Shown here: positions 43,546 through 51,948 of the stretch, one piece after another
How positions within the stretch are numbered: position 1 is the stretch's first letter
Layout of the letters: each line of letters starts with the position of its first letter
Source: Streptomyces albicerus
Lineage (GTDB): Bacteria > Actinomycetota > Actinomycetes > Streptomycetales > Streptomycetaceae
Assembly (NCBI RefSeq): GCF_008905045.1
Contig: NZ_VWMY01000016.1
Span: 124,001-188,000, forward strand
Length of the DNA: 64,000 nt
Reading direction: 5' to 3'
Position numbers and translations under genes: made by a program
The notes under the pieces: generated by a model
Databases searched by the model: none
What the model was told of the DNA's origin: nothing
Seen by the model: the letters and a program-made list of their open reading frames with translations, nothing else

Positions 43546-44502
43546 ATGACCGTACTGATTCTCACGTCCGAGGAGGACGTGACCGCCGACATGGTGGTGG
43601 CCAAGCTGCACGAGGCGGGGACGCCCATGATGCGGCTGGACCCGGCCGACCTGCCGGGCAAGGCCGTGCTGTCCGCCGAATACGCCCACGGCGACTTCGA
43701 CGGCCACCTGTCGGTGAACGGGCATGTGCTCAGCATGGGGGGCCTGCGCTCCGTATGGGTACGAAGACCCGGCGAACCGGCCGCGCATGCGCCGCACCCC
43801 TCACCGTGGCTGGCCGCCGAGACCCGTCAGGCGCTGTACGGAATGCTCCACTCCGCCGCCACGCGATGGATGAACCATCCACACAACGCCGAGCAGGCCC
43901 GCCTGAAACCCTGGCAGTTGAGGGTCGCCCACCTCAGCGGCTTCGCCGTGCCGCCGACCGTCTTCACCACCGCCCCGCGCCTGGCACAGCAGTTCGCCGA
44001 GGAGTACCGGGACGTGGTGGTGAAGTCCGCCTCGGGACCGCCGCCCGGTGACCCCGGTCTTGCCCTGCCCACCACCCTGATCGGACCCGACGCGGACTTC
44101 TCCGCCGTCGCGGCCGGTCCCGCGCTGCTGCAGCGGTACATACCCAAGCGTGCCGACATTCGTCTGACCTGTGTCGGCACCCGGCTGTTCGCCGCGCGGA
44201 AGACGGCCGAGCCCGGCCAGGTCGACGGCCGCTACGGCGAAACTGGGCACGCCTGGGAGGCGGTCCCGGTGCCCGAACGCGTCGGCAGGTCGGTGCGCGA
44301 CTACGTCGCCTTTGCCGGACTGGCGTACGCCGCCTTCGACTTCGCCGAGGACGAGGAGGGCATCTGGTGGTTCCTGGAGTGCAATCAGGGCGGCCAGTTC
44401 GGCTTCGTCGAGTTGGAGACCGGGCAGCCGATCTCGGAGGCGGTCGCTCTGTGGCTGTCACAGCGCAAGGCGGATCGCCGTGTTCCCGCGAGGCACTGGT
44501 GA
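43546..44502 (+). CDS. tgmB: ATP-grasp ribosomal peptide maturase, TgmB-like
   Basis: 318 residues starting at ATG 43546 (MTVLILTSEEDVT). An N-terminal Rossmann-like pre-ATP-grasp domain (about 1-110) precedes the ATP-grasp fold with KSASGPPPGDP, LLQRYIPKRADIRLTCVG and the metal-binding FLECNQGGQF. It should activate Asp/Glu carboxylates as acyl phosphates and form macrolactones or lactams on the peptide made by the gene 14 bp upstream. The family is the actinobacterial graspetide maturase group. Confidence 0.92.
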   Translation: MTVLILTSEEDVTADMVVAKLHEAGTPMMRLDPADLPGKAVLSAEYAHGDFDGHLSVNGHVLSMGGLRSVWVRRPGEPAAHAPHPSPWLAAETRQALYGMLHSAATRWMNHPHNAEQARLKPWQLRVAHLSGFAVPPTVFTTAPRLAQQFAEEYRDVVVKSASGPPPGDPGLALPTTLIGPDADFSAVAAGPALLQRYIPKRADIRLTCVGTRLFAARKTAEPGQVDGRYGETGHAWEAVPVPERVGRSVRDYVAFAGLAYAAFDFAEDEEGIWWFLECNQGGQFGFVELETGQPISEAVALWLSQRKADRRVPARHW

Positions 44503-44599
44503 CGCGGTCCCCGGCGAGTCGACCCGGCTACGCGCGTGGCGTCCGGAGAACGTCGCCGACGACCGCGGCGGCCTGAACCGCCGCCGGACCGCGGCCGGA

Positions 44600-44703
44600 G
44601 ACCGAGGCCAAGTCCGGGGCCGAGCCCGACTCCGAGGCCGAGTCCGAGTCCGACTCCGAGCCCGACTCCGACCGGATCGTGCCGCGAACCGGATCGTGCC
44701 GCG
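44600..44703. repeat. hexameric acidic-codon repeat plus 16-bp direct repeat
   Basis: 44600-44671 is built from GAGTCC/GACTCC-like hexamers that would read Asp/Glu-Ser/Pro in one frame, but no start codon precedes it in that frame. Two copies of ACCGGATCGTGCCGCG (44671-44686, 44688-44703) follow. It lies between tgmB and the CHAT cluster. Confidence 0.7.
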
Positions 44704-44747
44704 TACCGCGGTCTTCGACGGTCCGGCCGAAGAGATGCGCGGCTACC

Positions 44748-45161
44748 ATGATTGACGTGCTGTCACCTTCCGGTTCGAGTCGGCAACTGGCACTCTTCTG
44801 CGCGCAGTTGCCCCGCTTGCGCAGTCTGCACCGAGGCCCGGTGGGTGCCGAGAAGCGCATGGTGATCGACAGCGCGGTGCGTGCCGCCCGCGCGGGTGAA
44901 CCGGTCGACGGATACCTCGAGCGGCTGGGCGTCGGAGCCGCGCGTACGGCGGGCGTTCCGGTCGGCGCTGACGAGGGCGAGGACACCTCGCGGAACCCGA
45001 CCCGTCCGCCCCGGGTGTCGGACGGCGCCCCGCACGCTCTCCTCGGTTACCACATCTGCCCCCGGGAGATGTGTGAGCGCCGGGAGCACCGGACGGCCGA
45101 CGGGGAGCGGCCGGTGTGCGGCGTGTTCGATCTGGCGCTGCGCTTCGTCGCCGAGCTCTGA
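44748..45161 (+). CDS. small Cys/His-containing protein of the CHAT cluster, function unknown
   Basis: 137 residues (MIDVLSPSGSSRQL...). The N-terminal 75 residues are helical (LALFCAQLPRLRSLHRG, MVIDSAVRAARAG). A Gly/Pro-rich linker leads to a C-terminal part with HICPREMCERREH...VCGVFDLALRF, which has Cys and His in a possible metal-site arrangement. ATG 44748 lacks a strong ribosome site; GTG 44757 is an alternative. It ends ten bases before the membrane protein gene and is probably part of the CHAT operon. The family is not recognised. Confidence 0.65.
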   Translation: MIDVLSPSGSSRQLALFCAQLPRLRSLHRGPVGAEKRMVIDSAVRAARAGEPVDGYLERLGVGAARTAGVPVGADEGEDTSRNPTRPPRVSDGAPHALLGYHICPREMCERREHRTADGERPVCGVFDLALRFVAEL

Positions 45162-45171
45162 GCGGCTGCTC

Positions 45172-46134
45172 GTGCTCACCGGACTCGTCACCGACATCGG
45201 CCGGAGGCTGGCCGACCGCTGGGCCGCCACGATGGTCATGCCCGGTCTTGTGTTCACCACGGTCGCGGCCGTCGCCCTGACCCTGCGCCAGAGCCACTGG
45301 TCGGACGTCCGCATGCTGCGGAGCGAGCTGGCCACCCTCACCGCGGCGGGTTCGGGATCGACGCGTACGGCGGTGCTGCTGCTCGTGGTGCTGGCCGCGT
45401 CCTTCGCCGCCGCGCTGCTGGCCGAGGGGCTCGCCGGAGCCTATGAGCAGCTGCTTCTCGGCCGTTGGCCGGTCCCCCTGCGGCGGTCGGCCGCCGCGCT
45501 CACCGAGCGGCGGCGCAGGGCGTGGCGGGAGCGGGACGACGCCTGCCGCCGCGCCCGGCTCGAGCTGGAGCGGGCCGCGGACGCGGCGGACGCGGCGGGT
45601 GGCGACGCAGGCACGGCCGAAGGGCGGGTCCGGGTCGCCGAACTCGCCTCTCGGCTGGGGGAGTTGGAGGCACGCCGGAACGAGCTGGCGCTGAGTCCGC
45701 CGCAATGCCCGACGTGGATCGGTGACCGGTTGTCCTCCCCGACCGACCGGGTCCGGCGCGACTACCGGCTGGAACTGGCGGACGCCTGGCCCCGGTTGTG
45801 GCTGCTGCTTCCCGACACCACGCGGCAACCGCTCACCGAGTCCCGCCAGCGCCTCGACGAGGCGATGCGGCTCGGCGGCTGGGCGGCGCTCTATCTCCTG
45901 CTCGGAGCGGTGTGGTGGCCGAGCGTCGTGGCCGGGGCGGGCGCGGCCCTGGTGGCCTGGCGGCGCGGCCGCGACCGGGCGGAGGAGTACGCCGAGCTCG
46001 TCGAGTCGGCCGTCGACGTCCATGTCCAGGAACTGTTCGAGCGGTTCGACGAGGAGGTCCGGCCGATCCGGCCGAGCCTTGGTCCTGCCGTCACCGAGCG
46101 GTTCCGCAAGGGCGCCGGACCACGGCGCCCCTGA
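45172..46134 (+). CDS. membrane protein with central coiled coil, CHAT cluster
   Basis: 320 residues from GTG 45172. Membrane helices lie at about 20-36 and 65-85. A long Arg/Ala/Glu-rich coiled coil (about 100-175) follows, then a hydrophobic segment (about 240-268) and a cytosolic tail. It resembles membrane partners seen beside actinobacterial CHAT proteins. It may anchor or gate the protease-like protein encoded 57 bp downstream, or be its target (inference). Confidence 0.7.
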   Translation: MLTGLVTDIGRRLADRWAATMVMPGLVFTTVAAVALTLRQSHWSDVRMLRSELATLTAAGSGSTRTAVLLLVVLAASFAAALLAEGLAGAYEQLLLGRWPVPLRRSAAALTERRRRAWRERDDACRRARLELERAADAADAAGGDAGTAEGRVRVAELASRLGELEARRNELALSPPQCPTWIGDRLSSPTDRVRRDYRLELADAWPRLWLLLPDTTRQPLTESRQRLDEAMRLGGWAALYLLLGAVWWPSVVAGAGAALVAWRRGRDRAEEYAELVESAVDVHVQELFERFDEEVRPIRPSLGPAVTERFRKGAGPRRP

Positions 46135-46191
46135 CCATCGGATCAGCACGCAGGACAACCGGATCAGTACGAGCACGGGGGTGCACCGAAG

Positions 46192-49100
46192 ATGACCGAT
46201 CCGCACGTCTCACCCGGGGGCGACCGGCCGGCCGAGCGGGACCGCCTGCTGCGGGCGGTACAAGAACGCCTCGACGCGCTGAGCGGGCCCGCGGGCACCG
46301 CCCCTCTGCACACGGAGGAGGCGGGCGCGGAAGCAGAACAGCTGCTGCGTCACCTCCCCCTCGTCCCCGCCGACGGCACCGCCGCTTCCGGGGCCGACGC
46401 CGAAGTGGCGTACACCCTGGGGGTGTTGTACCTGTGCCGCGCAGACGACCGGCCCGACGCCCCCTCCGGAGAACAGGAGGCGCGGCTCGGCCTGCTGCTG
46501 CTCGCCCCCTTCTACTACAACCCGCCGGGCGAGCCGGACATCCTGCCCCCGCAGCTGCGCGCCGGGATCGACCAGATCGTCGGCCCCGAGGCCCGGCGGC
46601 CCGACAGTCCTGAGGACGCCGTGCAGGCCCACGCCGAGGCCCTCGGCAACCTGGCATCGCTGCTCATCGAACTGGCCGTCACCTCGCCCGACCCGGCGGC
46701 CGCGTCGGCCGCGGCCGCGCTCCTGCGCACGTGCCTGCCGTACCTGGCGCCCGAGGGCCCGGACCGCGCCCTGGCCGGCTGCAACCTCGGCTATGCGCTG
46801 CTCATCGGCGGCCCCGGTCCCGAAGAGGTCGCCTTGGCCGTCGCCGAGCTGCGTACCGCCTTCGCGGCGACCCCGCGCGAGCACCCCAACCACGCCCGCT
46901 GCGCCAACGGCCTAGGGCTCGCGCTGCTCACCGCCGCCGCGCACGCCGAGGACCGCGCCCAACTGGCCGAAGCCGCCGCGATGTTCCGCATCGCCACCCG
47001 CACCGCCACCGAGGTCGACGAGAACATCGCGCAGATGTACGCGGACCTGGGCTACACCCTCACCGTGTACGCCCAGTCCGCCGGTGAGGGCGAGGAGGCG
47101 GGGCCGGAGATCCGCGAGGAGGCGGGGCCGGAGATCCGCGAGGAGGCCGTCCAGGCACTCAGGCACTCGGTGGAACTCACCTCCGCCCAGGACGGGGAAG
47201 CACTGCGCACCCGCCTTGTCCGGCTCGCCGACGCCGTGCTGATCGGCGCCTCCTCGGACGACCGGCCGCGGGCCGCCGCGAAGGCCGAGGAAACCGTCGA
47301 GCCGTTGCGGCGCCTGCTCGGCCTCACCCCCGCGGACCACCCGGACCACGCCGACGTACTCCTGCGGCTGGCCGCGAACCTGGTGGCGGCGCAGCACCCG
47401 CGGGAAGCCACGGACCTGCTGGTGGACAACGCGACGGCGTTCGCCGGGGACGCGGAGCGACTGCGGGCCGTCGAGTTGCTGGTGGTCCAGGCGGCCGTGC
47501 TCAAGGGGGAACTCGACGCCCTGTCGGACCAGACCCCCGAAGAGCGGGAGGACTGGCAGGCCATCGACGACATGCTGCGCCCGGCGCTCTCGGGAGAGTC
47601 GACCGACCACCCGCTGGGCGCCGTCCTGAAGCTGATCGGCCTCGGCCCGCAGACCGGCCGGAGCCGCAACGCGGAAGTGATGGAGTTCAGCAATCTGGTC
47701 ATGGGCTATCCGGACCGGGCGAGCGTGGGCGACGTCTTCGCCAAGGCGCTGGAGCTGGAGGCCCGCCGCATCGCCCGGCTGCCCGAACAGGAACGGGGCC
47801 AGGCGCTCGCCGCGTTCCTGGAGGAGGGCGGCGACTCGGCACCGGCGAGCCCGTGGCCGGACGAGGAAGTGGAGGTGGACACCAGCGGCATCGACGAACT
47901 CCTCGAAGTCCATGAGCGCATGCAGCCGCGGATTCCGCCCGACTCCCACGAGTACCGCTCTCTCAGGGCCATGCGCACCTTGCTGCTCATGATGAAGGCC
48001 ATGCACGCACCGGGCGACGAGGAGACCCGCCTGCGAGCGATGCGGCAGACGCTGCCGCTGCTGCGGGAGGCCATGGAGACCATGCCCGCCCTCCTGGAGG
48101 AGATCGGGGTCACTCCCGAACTCTTCGGCGCGCACACGGCGCTGTTGTTCGCGGAGGAGTCTCCGTTCGAGGCACCGGGGGCGCTCGAGGAATCGGTGAG
48201 AGCCTGCCGCCGCAAGCTGGCGGTGCTCGCCCCGGACACGCCGGAGTACACCGAGGCGCGGATCTCCCTGGCCATCAGCCTGTTCTTCCGGCACTCCCTG
48301 TGGTCCGAGGAGGCCGACTTCGACGAGGCCGAAGGCATCGCCCGCGTGCTGACCGCCGCTCCCGATCCCGCGCCGCGCACCGCCATGCTGCTGGTGCAGT
48401 GGACCTCCTCCGCCGTGTCGCGGGTCCAGCGCGCGGACCTGGTGGGTTCGGCACCCCCGCAGGCGGGCCGCTCGCCCAGCCTGGTCACCCGTCTCGCCTC
48501 CGACGGCGCCGCCACCGCGCTCGAACGGCACGATGCCGTGGAGGCGCTGGAGACCCTGGAGGACGGCCGCTCGCATCTGCTGTCCGGAGCGCTCAACGCC
48601 CGCCGGGAACTGGAGGACCTGCACGGCGCGGACGCCGAGCTGCATGCACGGCTGCGCACCTCGCTGCAGCGAGTGCGCACCCACCGCCGCACGAGCGAAC
48701 CGGGCGTGTGGCCCACTCCGGAGCAGGAGCGCGAGTACCGCACCGCCGCCGAGGACGCCGCCCGCCTCATCGCGGAACTCCAGCAACGCCCCCGGTTCCA
48801 GCGCTTCTTGACGCCTCTCCCCCTGGGCCTGGACGACCTGCGGCCCGCCGCCGCGGAGGGGCCCGTCGTCAGCATCAACGTGAACCCGCGCCGCTGCGAC
48901 GCGCTGGCCCTGTGCCCGGACGGGCTGCGTACCATCCCGCTGCCCGAGCTCGATGCCGCGGATCTGGTGGCCCAGGCGGAGTCCTTCCGTGTCGCGGTCG
49001 CGGCGCTGACCGCCGGGCCGCGCGATCCTCTGTTCGAGGACTCCCGGGAGATCTTCACCGGGACCCTCGGCTGGCTGTGGGACGTGCTGGCCGAACCGGT

Positions 49101-49923
49101 CCTGGACACTCTCGGGTTCACCGGCCCGCCGGAACCGGGAGTGCCCTGGCCCCGCCTTTGGTGGTCGCCCACCGGCGTACTCAACTCCTTTCCGCTGCAC
49201 GCCGCCGGACGTCACGGCAGCCAGGACCCGGAAGGCGCCGCCGTGCTCGACCGGGTGGCCTCCTCCTATACGCCGACGCTGCGGGCCCTGCTGTTCAGCC
49301 GGGCCCGGACCCGCGCGTCCTCGGGGCGGCGGCGCACCCTCGCGGTGGCCGTACCGGAGACCGCCGGGCAGGCATCGTTGTCCCGTACCGTCGCCGAGGC
49401 CGCCGCGGCCGTGGCAGCAGGCGGCGGCACTTCGCTGGTCGGTCCGGCCGCCACCCGGGACGCGGTCCGCGAGGCCCTCACGGGCGCGGCCGTGGTGCAC
49501 TTCGCCTGCCACGCGGGCAGTGATCCCGAAGACCTCTCCGCGAGCCGGCTGCTGCTGTCCGACGGCGATCTGCAGATCAACGACATCGCCGCGCTCCGCC
49601 TGGACAACGCGGAGCTGGCCTATCTCTCGGCCTGCGGCACCGCCCGCGGCAGCGCCTCGCCCGCCCTGGCCGACGAGGCCGTCCACCTCGCCTCCGCCTT
49701 CCAGCTCGCCGGCTACTCCCAGTCGGTGGCCACCCTCTGGGAGGTGGGCGACGCCTTCGCCGCCACCGCGGCCGCGGTGTTCCACCGCGTCCTGGCCCCG
49801 GCCGTGACGGCCCCCGGTCCGCTGCCGGCCGCCCTCGCCCTGCACCGCACGGTGAGCGCCCTGCGCCACAGCCACCGGGACCGCCCCTGGACGTGGTCGA
49901 GCCTGGCACACGCGGGAGCGTGA
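46192..49923 (+). CDS. large CHAT-domain (caspase-like) protein with TPR-like repeats
   Basis: 1243 residues. Residues about 1-800 are helical and Ala/Leu/Glu-rich with TPR-like pairs. The C-terminal 330 residues form a CHAT peptidase domain with catalytic His1107 in HFACHAGS and Cys1148 in YLSACGTARG, both intact, followed by SVATLWEVGDAFA. ATG 46192 is plausible. It is last of a three-gene cluster. CHAT proteases can be activated by partner sensors to cleave other proteins and stop phage spread (as in craspase), but the target here is unknown. A 24-bp tandem duplication lies within it. Confidence 0.88.
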   Translation: MTDPHVSPGGDRPAERDRLLRAVQERLDALSGPAGTAPLHTEEAGAEAEQLLRHLPLVPADGTAASGADAEVAYTLGVLYLCRADDRPDAPSGEQEARLGLLLLAPFYYNPPGEPDILPPQLRAGIDQIVGPEARRPDSPEDAVQAHAEALGNLASLLIELAVTSPDPAAASAAAALLRTCLPYLAPEGPDRALAGCNLGYALLIGGPGPEEVALAVAELRTAFAATPREHPNHARCANGLGLALLTAAAHAEDRAQLAEAAAMFRIATRTATEVDENIAQMYADLGYTLTVYAQSAGEGEEAGPEIREEAGPEIREEAVQALRHSVELTSAQDGEALRTRLVRLADAVLIGASSDDRPRAAAKAEETVEPLRRLLGLTPADHPDHADVLLRLAANLVAAQHPREATDLLVDNATAFAGDAERLRAVELLVVQAAVLKGELDALSDQTPEEREDWQAIDDMLRPALSGESTDHPLGAVLKLIGLGPQTGRSRNAEVMEFSNLVMGYPDRASVGDVFAKALELEARRIARLPEQERGQALAAFLEEGGDSAPASPWPDEEVEVDTSGIDELLEVHERMQPRIPPDSHEYRSLRAMRTLLLMMKAMHAPGDEETRLRAMRQTLPLLREAMETMPALLEEIGVTPELFGAHTALLFAEESPFEAPGALEESVRACRRKLAVLAPDTPEYTEARISLAISLFFRHSLWSEEADFDEAEGIARVLTAAPDPAPRTAMLLVQWTSSAVSRVQRADLVGSAPPQAGRSPSLVTRLASDGAATALERHDAVEALETLEDGRSHLLSGALNARRELEDLHGADAELHARLRTSLQRVRTHRRTSEPGVWPTPEQEREYRTAAEDAARLIAELQQRPRFQRFLTPLPLGLDDLRPAAAEGPVVSINVNPRRCDALALCPDGLRTIPLPELDAADLVAQAESFRVAVAALTAGPRDPLFEDSREIFTGTLGWLWDVLAEPVLDTLGFTGPPEPGVPWPRLWWSPTGVLNSFPLHAAGRHGSQDPEGAAVLDRVASSYTPTLRALLFSRARTRASSGRRRTLAVAVPETAGQASLSRTVAEAAAAVAAGGGTSLVGPAATRDAVREALTGAAVVHFACHAGSDPEDLSASRLLLSDGDLQINDIAALRLDNAELAYLSACGTARGSASPALADEAVHLASAFQLAGYSQSVATLWEVGDAFAATAAAVFHRVLAPAVTAPGPLPAALALHRTVSALRHSHRDRPWTWSSLAHAGA
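47092..47139 (+). repeat. 24-bp tandem duplication inside the CHAT gene
   Basis: Two identical 24-bp units (47092-47115 and 47116-47139) followed by a partial third encode EEAGPEIR twice. It is in frame and may vary between strains. Confidence 0.85.
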
Positions 49924-49953
49924 GCCGCCGCCGCGCTCTTGCCGGGCCCGCGC

Positions 49954-50304
49954 TCAACGCGTGACGGAGAGTGTCAGCGAGGCGGCGGCCAGGGCGAGAA
50001 AGGCGCCTGGGAAGGCGATGTTGTAGAAGACGCGGGCACGCACGTGCGTGATGACGGCACCCAGGTAGAAGGCCACGAGCCCCGTCGCCGCGGCGATTCC
50101 GAGGGCAGGGACCCCGAGCAGCCCGAGGAGAAGACCACCCGCCCCGGCCGCCTTCAGCGCGGCCAGCGGGGGCAGCCATGATGGCGGCACGCCCACTTCG
50201 GCGGAGTTGGCGACGACGAAGTCCGCCTTCGCCAGGTCGGCGACGACGATTCCGGCGTTCACCAGGATCGTGACGACGGTGACGACAACGTATGCGGTGA
50301 ACAT
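49954..50304 (-). CDS. DoxX-like small membrane protein
   Basis: 116 residues with four predicted helices (about 1-22, 45-62, 65-85, 90-112). PPSWLPPLAALKAAGAGGLLLG is characteristic of the DoxX-like family. ATG 50304 follows AAGAGGTC. Its redox partner is unknown. It converges with the CHAT gene. Confidence 0.8.
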   Translation of the reverse strand: MFTAYVVVTVVTILVNAGIVVADLAKADFVVANSAEVGVPPSWLPPLAALKAAGAGGLLLGLLGVPALGIAAATGLVAFYLGAVITHVRARVFYNIAFPGAFLALAAASLTLSVTR

Positions 50305-50437
50305 GACCTCTTCCCAGCCCGCACCGGTCGGCAGGGAGGCGCGGGCACCCTACTGATGCGACGAGCGAGCGGCGCGGAACGTGACACGCGCCCACCAGGC
50401 CGTCCGTCTCCCTGTCTCCCCGGCTCCCCGGCTCCGC

Positions 50438-51670
50438 TCACTGGCCCAGGGGCGTCGGTGGCGTCGCGTCCGGGACGGGGGTCGGAGTCGAGGGGTGCGC
50501 GGTGGTCGCCTGTTCCCTCGTCAGAGCGTTGGTGATCTTGAGGGCCAGGAGCGGGTCGGCCGGAAGCACGTGTGAGGCGAACCAGCGGGCGGCCGTCGGG
50601 TCGGGGGACGGGTCGGCGAACTCCGCGCCCGCGTAGTCGTCGAGCGGCGGGTCGTAGATGTAGCCGGAGACCACGCCGTGTCGCACCAGGCGTTCCACGA
50701 GGGCGTCGCGGTCGCGGACCAGGAGGGGCACCCGGAAGAGAGGGAGCGGGCCGTCGTGTGTCGCGGCGCGGTCGCGGAGTGCCGGGGAGGCCCAGGCCGT
50801 GCCCGACAGGACTGAGACGCCGGCCCTGCGCCGGGCGAGGTTGCCGTCGAGCAGGGCCATCCGCAGGCTCAACTGCCCGCGGACCAGGGCCCCGTGGCGG
50901 GAGCGGAAGTCGTGCAGGTCGACGCGCACCCATGGCTCGTACGCGGTCAGGCTCGGCCCGTCGAGCGCGGAGACGGCGAGCCGGGGCGCGTGCAGGGGCA
51001 TCCGGAAGTCGTCGCGTTCCAGCAGTCCGAGGCGCTGCATCGTCCGCCACGTAGGACGCACCAGGTGGAGGGTGCGGACGGCTGAACGCGCCAGCGGCCG
51101 GAGGGCTGTGGCCAGGTCGCCGGCCAGGCGGCCCGGCACCAGGAGATCGTCGCGCAGCAGCTCCAGCTCCCGTCGGGTGTGCGCGTCCTCGACCGCGAGG
51201 AAACCGCCGGCCATCGCCGCCACATGCTTGGACAGGCTGAACGCGGCCGCCTTCCCGAACGTCCCGATCGGCTGCCCGTCCACATGCGTGCCGATCGCGT
51301 GCGCCGCGTCCTCGATCAGGGGAATCCCCAACTCCTCGCAGCGACGGCGCAGTTCCACGACCCGGTCCGGCAGCCCGTACAGGTTCGTGGTCAGTACAGC
51401 GTCCACGCTCCGCCAGGTCGAATCCGGTACGGCGGCCGGGTCGATGTTGCCGTCCCATACGGACACCGGGGCCTGCACCGGGCGCAGCCCGGCCGCGAGG
51501 ACCACGAAGAGGATCACGTCGTCGTTCACCGGCGACATCAGCACCCGCGCGCCCGGCCGGCACCAGCGCCGCAGCGCCAGGTACAGGGCCAGCCGTGCCG
51601 AGGGCGTGTAGACGCATTCCCGTCCGAGTCGCCGTGCCATCGTCGCGGCGAGCCTCGATCCGTACGGCAT
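50438..51670 (-). CDS. DegT/DnrJ/EryC1-type PLP-dependent aminotransferase
   Basis: 410 residues from ATG 51670 (MPYGSRLAATMARR) with GAGGTGA upstream; the longer frame up to 52630 is antisense to the neighbouring gene. The fold-type I pattern is clear: PLIEDAAHAIGT for cofactor contact and the Schiff-base Lys148 in FSLSKHVAAMAGG. Members transaminate nucleotide sugars or sugar-like intermediates. The next gene upstream is a FemAB/CelD-like acyltransferase, so a role in an acylated amino sugar or surface polymer is possible. Confidence 0.85.
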   Translation of the reverse strand: MPYGSRLAATMARRLGRECVYTPSARLALYLALRRWCRPGARVLMSPVNDDVILFVVLAAGLRPVQAPVSVWDGNIDPAAVPDSTWRSVDAVLTTNLYGLPDRVVELRRRCEELGIPLIEDAAHAIGTHVDGQPIGTFGKAAAFSLSKHVAAMAGGFLAVEDAHTRRELELLRDDLLVPGRLAGDLATALRPLARSAVRTLHLVRPTWRTMQRLGLLERDDFRMPLHAPRLAVSALDGPSLTAYEPWVRVDLHDFRSRHGALVRGQLSLRMALLDGNLARRRAGVSVLSGTAWASPALRDRAATHDGPLPLFRVPLLVRDRDALVERLVRHGVVSGYIYDPPLDDYAGAEFADPSPDPTAARWFASHVLPADPLLALKITNALTREQATTAHPSTPTPVPDATPPTPLGQ

Positions 51671-51774
51671 CGTCACCTCTTCCGTCGAAGGGCCTTCGGA
51701 GGGCCGGAAGGGCCAGAAGGGCCGCTGTGAGGAGTCGTCCGAGCGGCGGCACTGTGCTCTCGTACGCGTCGTGC

Positions 51775-51860
51775 GGGGGGGGGCGGGCGAGCCGGGCGGG
51801 CCGTGCTTTCGGCTGGGCGGGCTTTCCGCTGGGCGGGCTCTCGTCTCGGCGGGTTCTCTT
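51775..51860. repeat. G-tract and GGGCGGG repeats in the aminotransferase upstream region
   Basis: A run of nine G (51775-51783) followed by repeated GCTGGGCGGGCT-type units of about 18 bp. It could fold as a G-quadruplex on the + strand and is prone to length change. The whole 51671-51948 gap has no supported gene. Confidence 0.6.
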
Positions 51861-51948
51861 CGTCGCGGCGGTCGGGTGCCGGCGGGGAGGCTCGGCGGGC
51901 GGTGCGACGACGGGAGCGCGGTGCGAAAGCCGGTGTCGGGAGGCGTGC

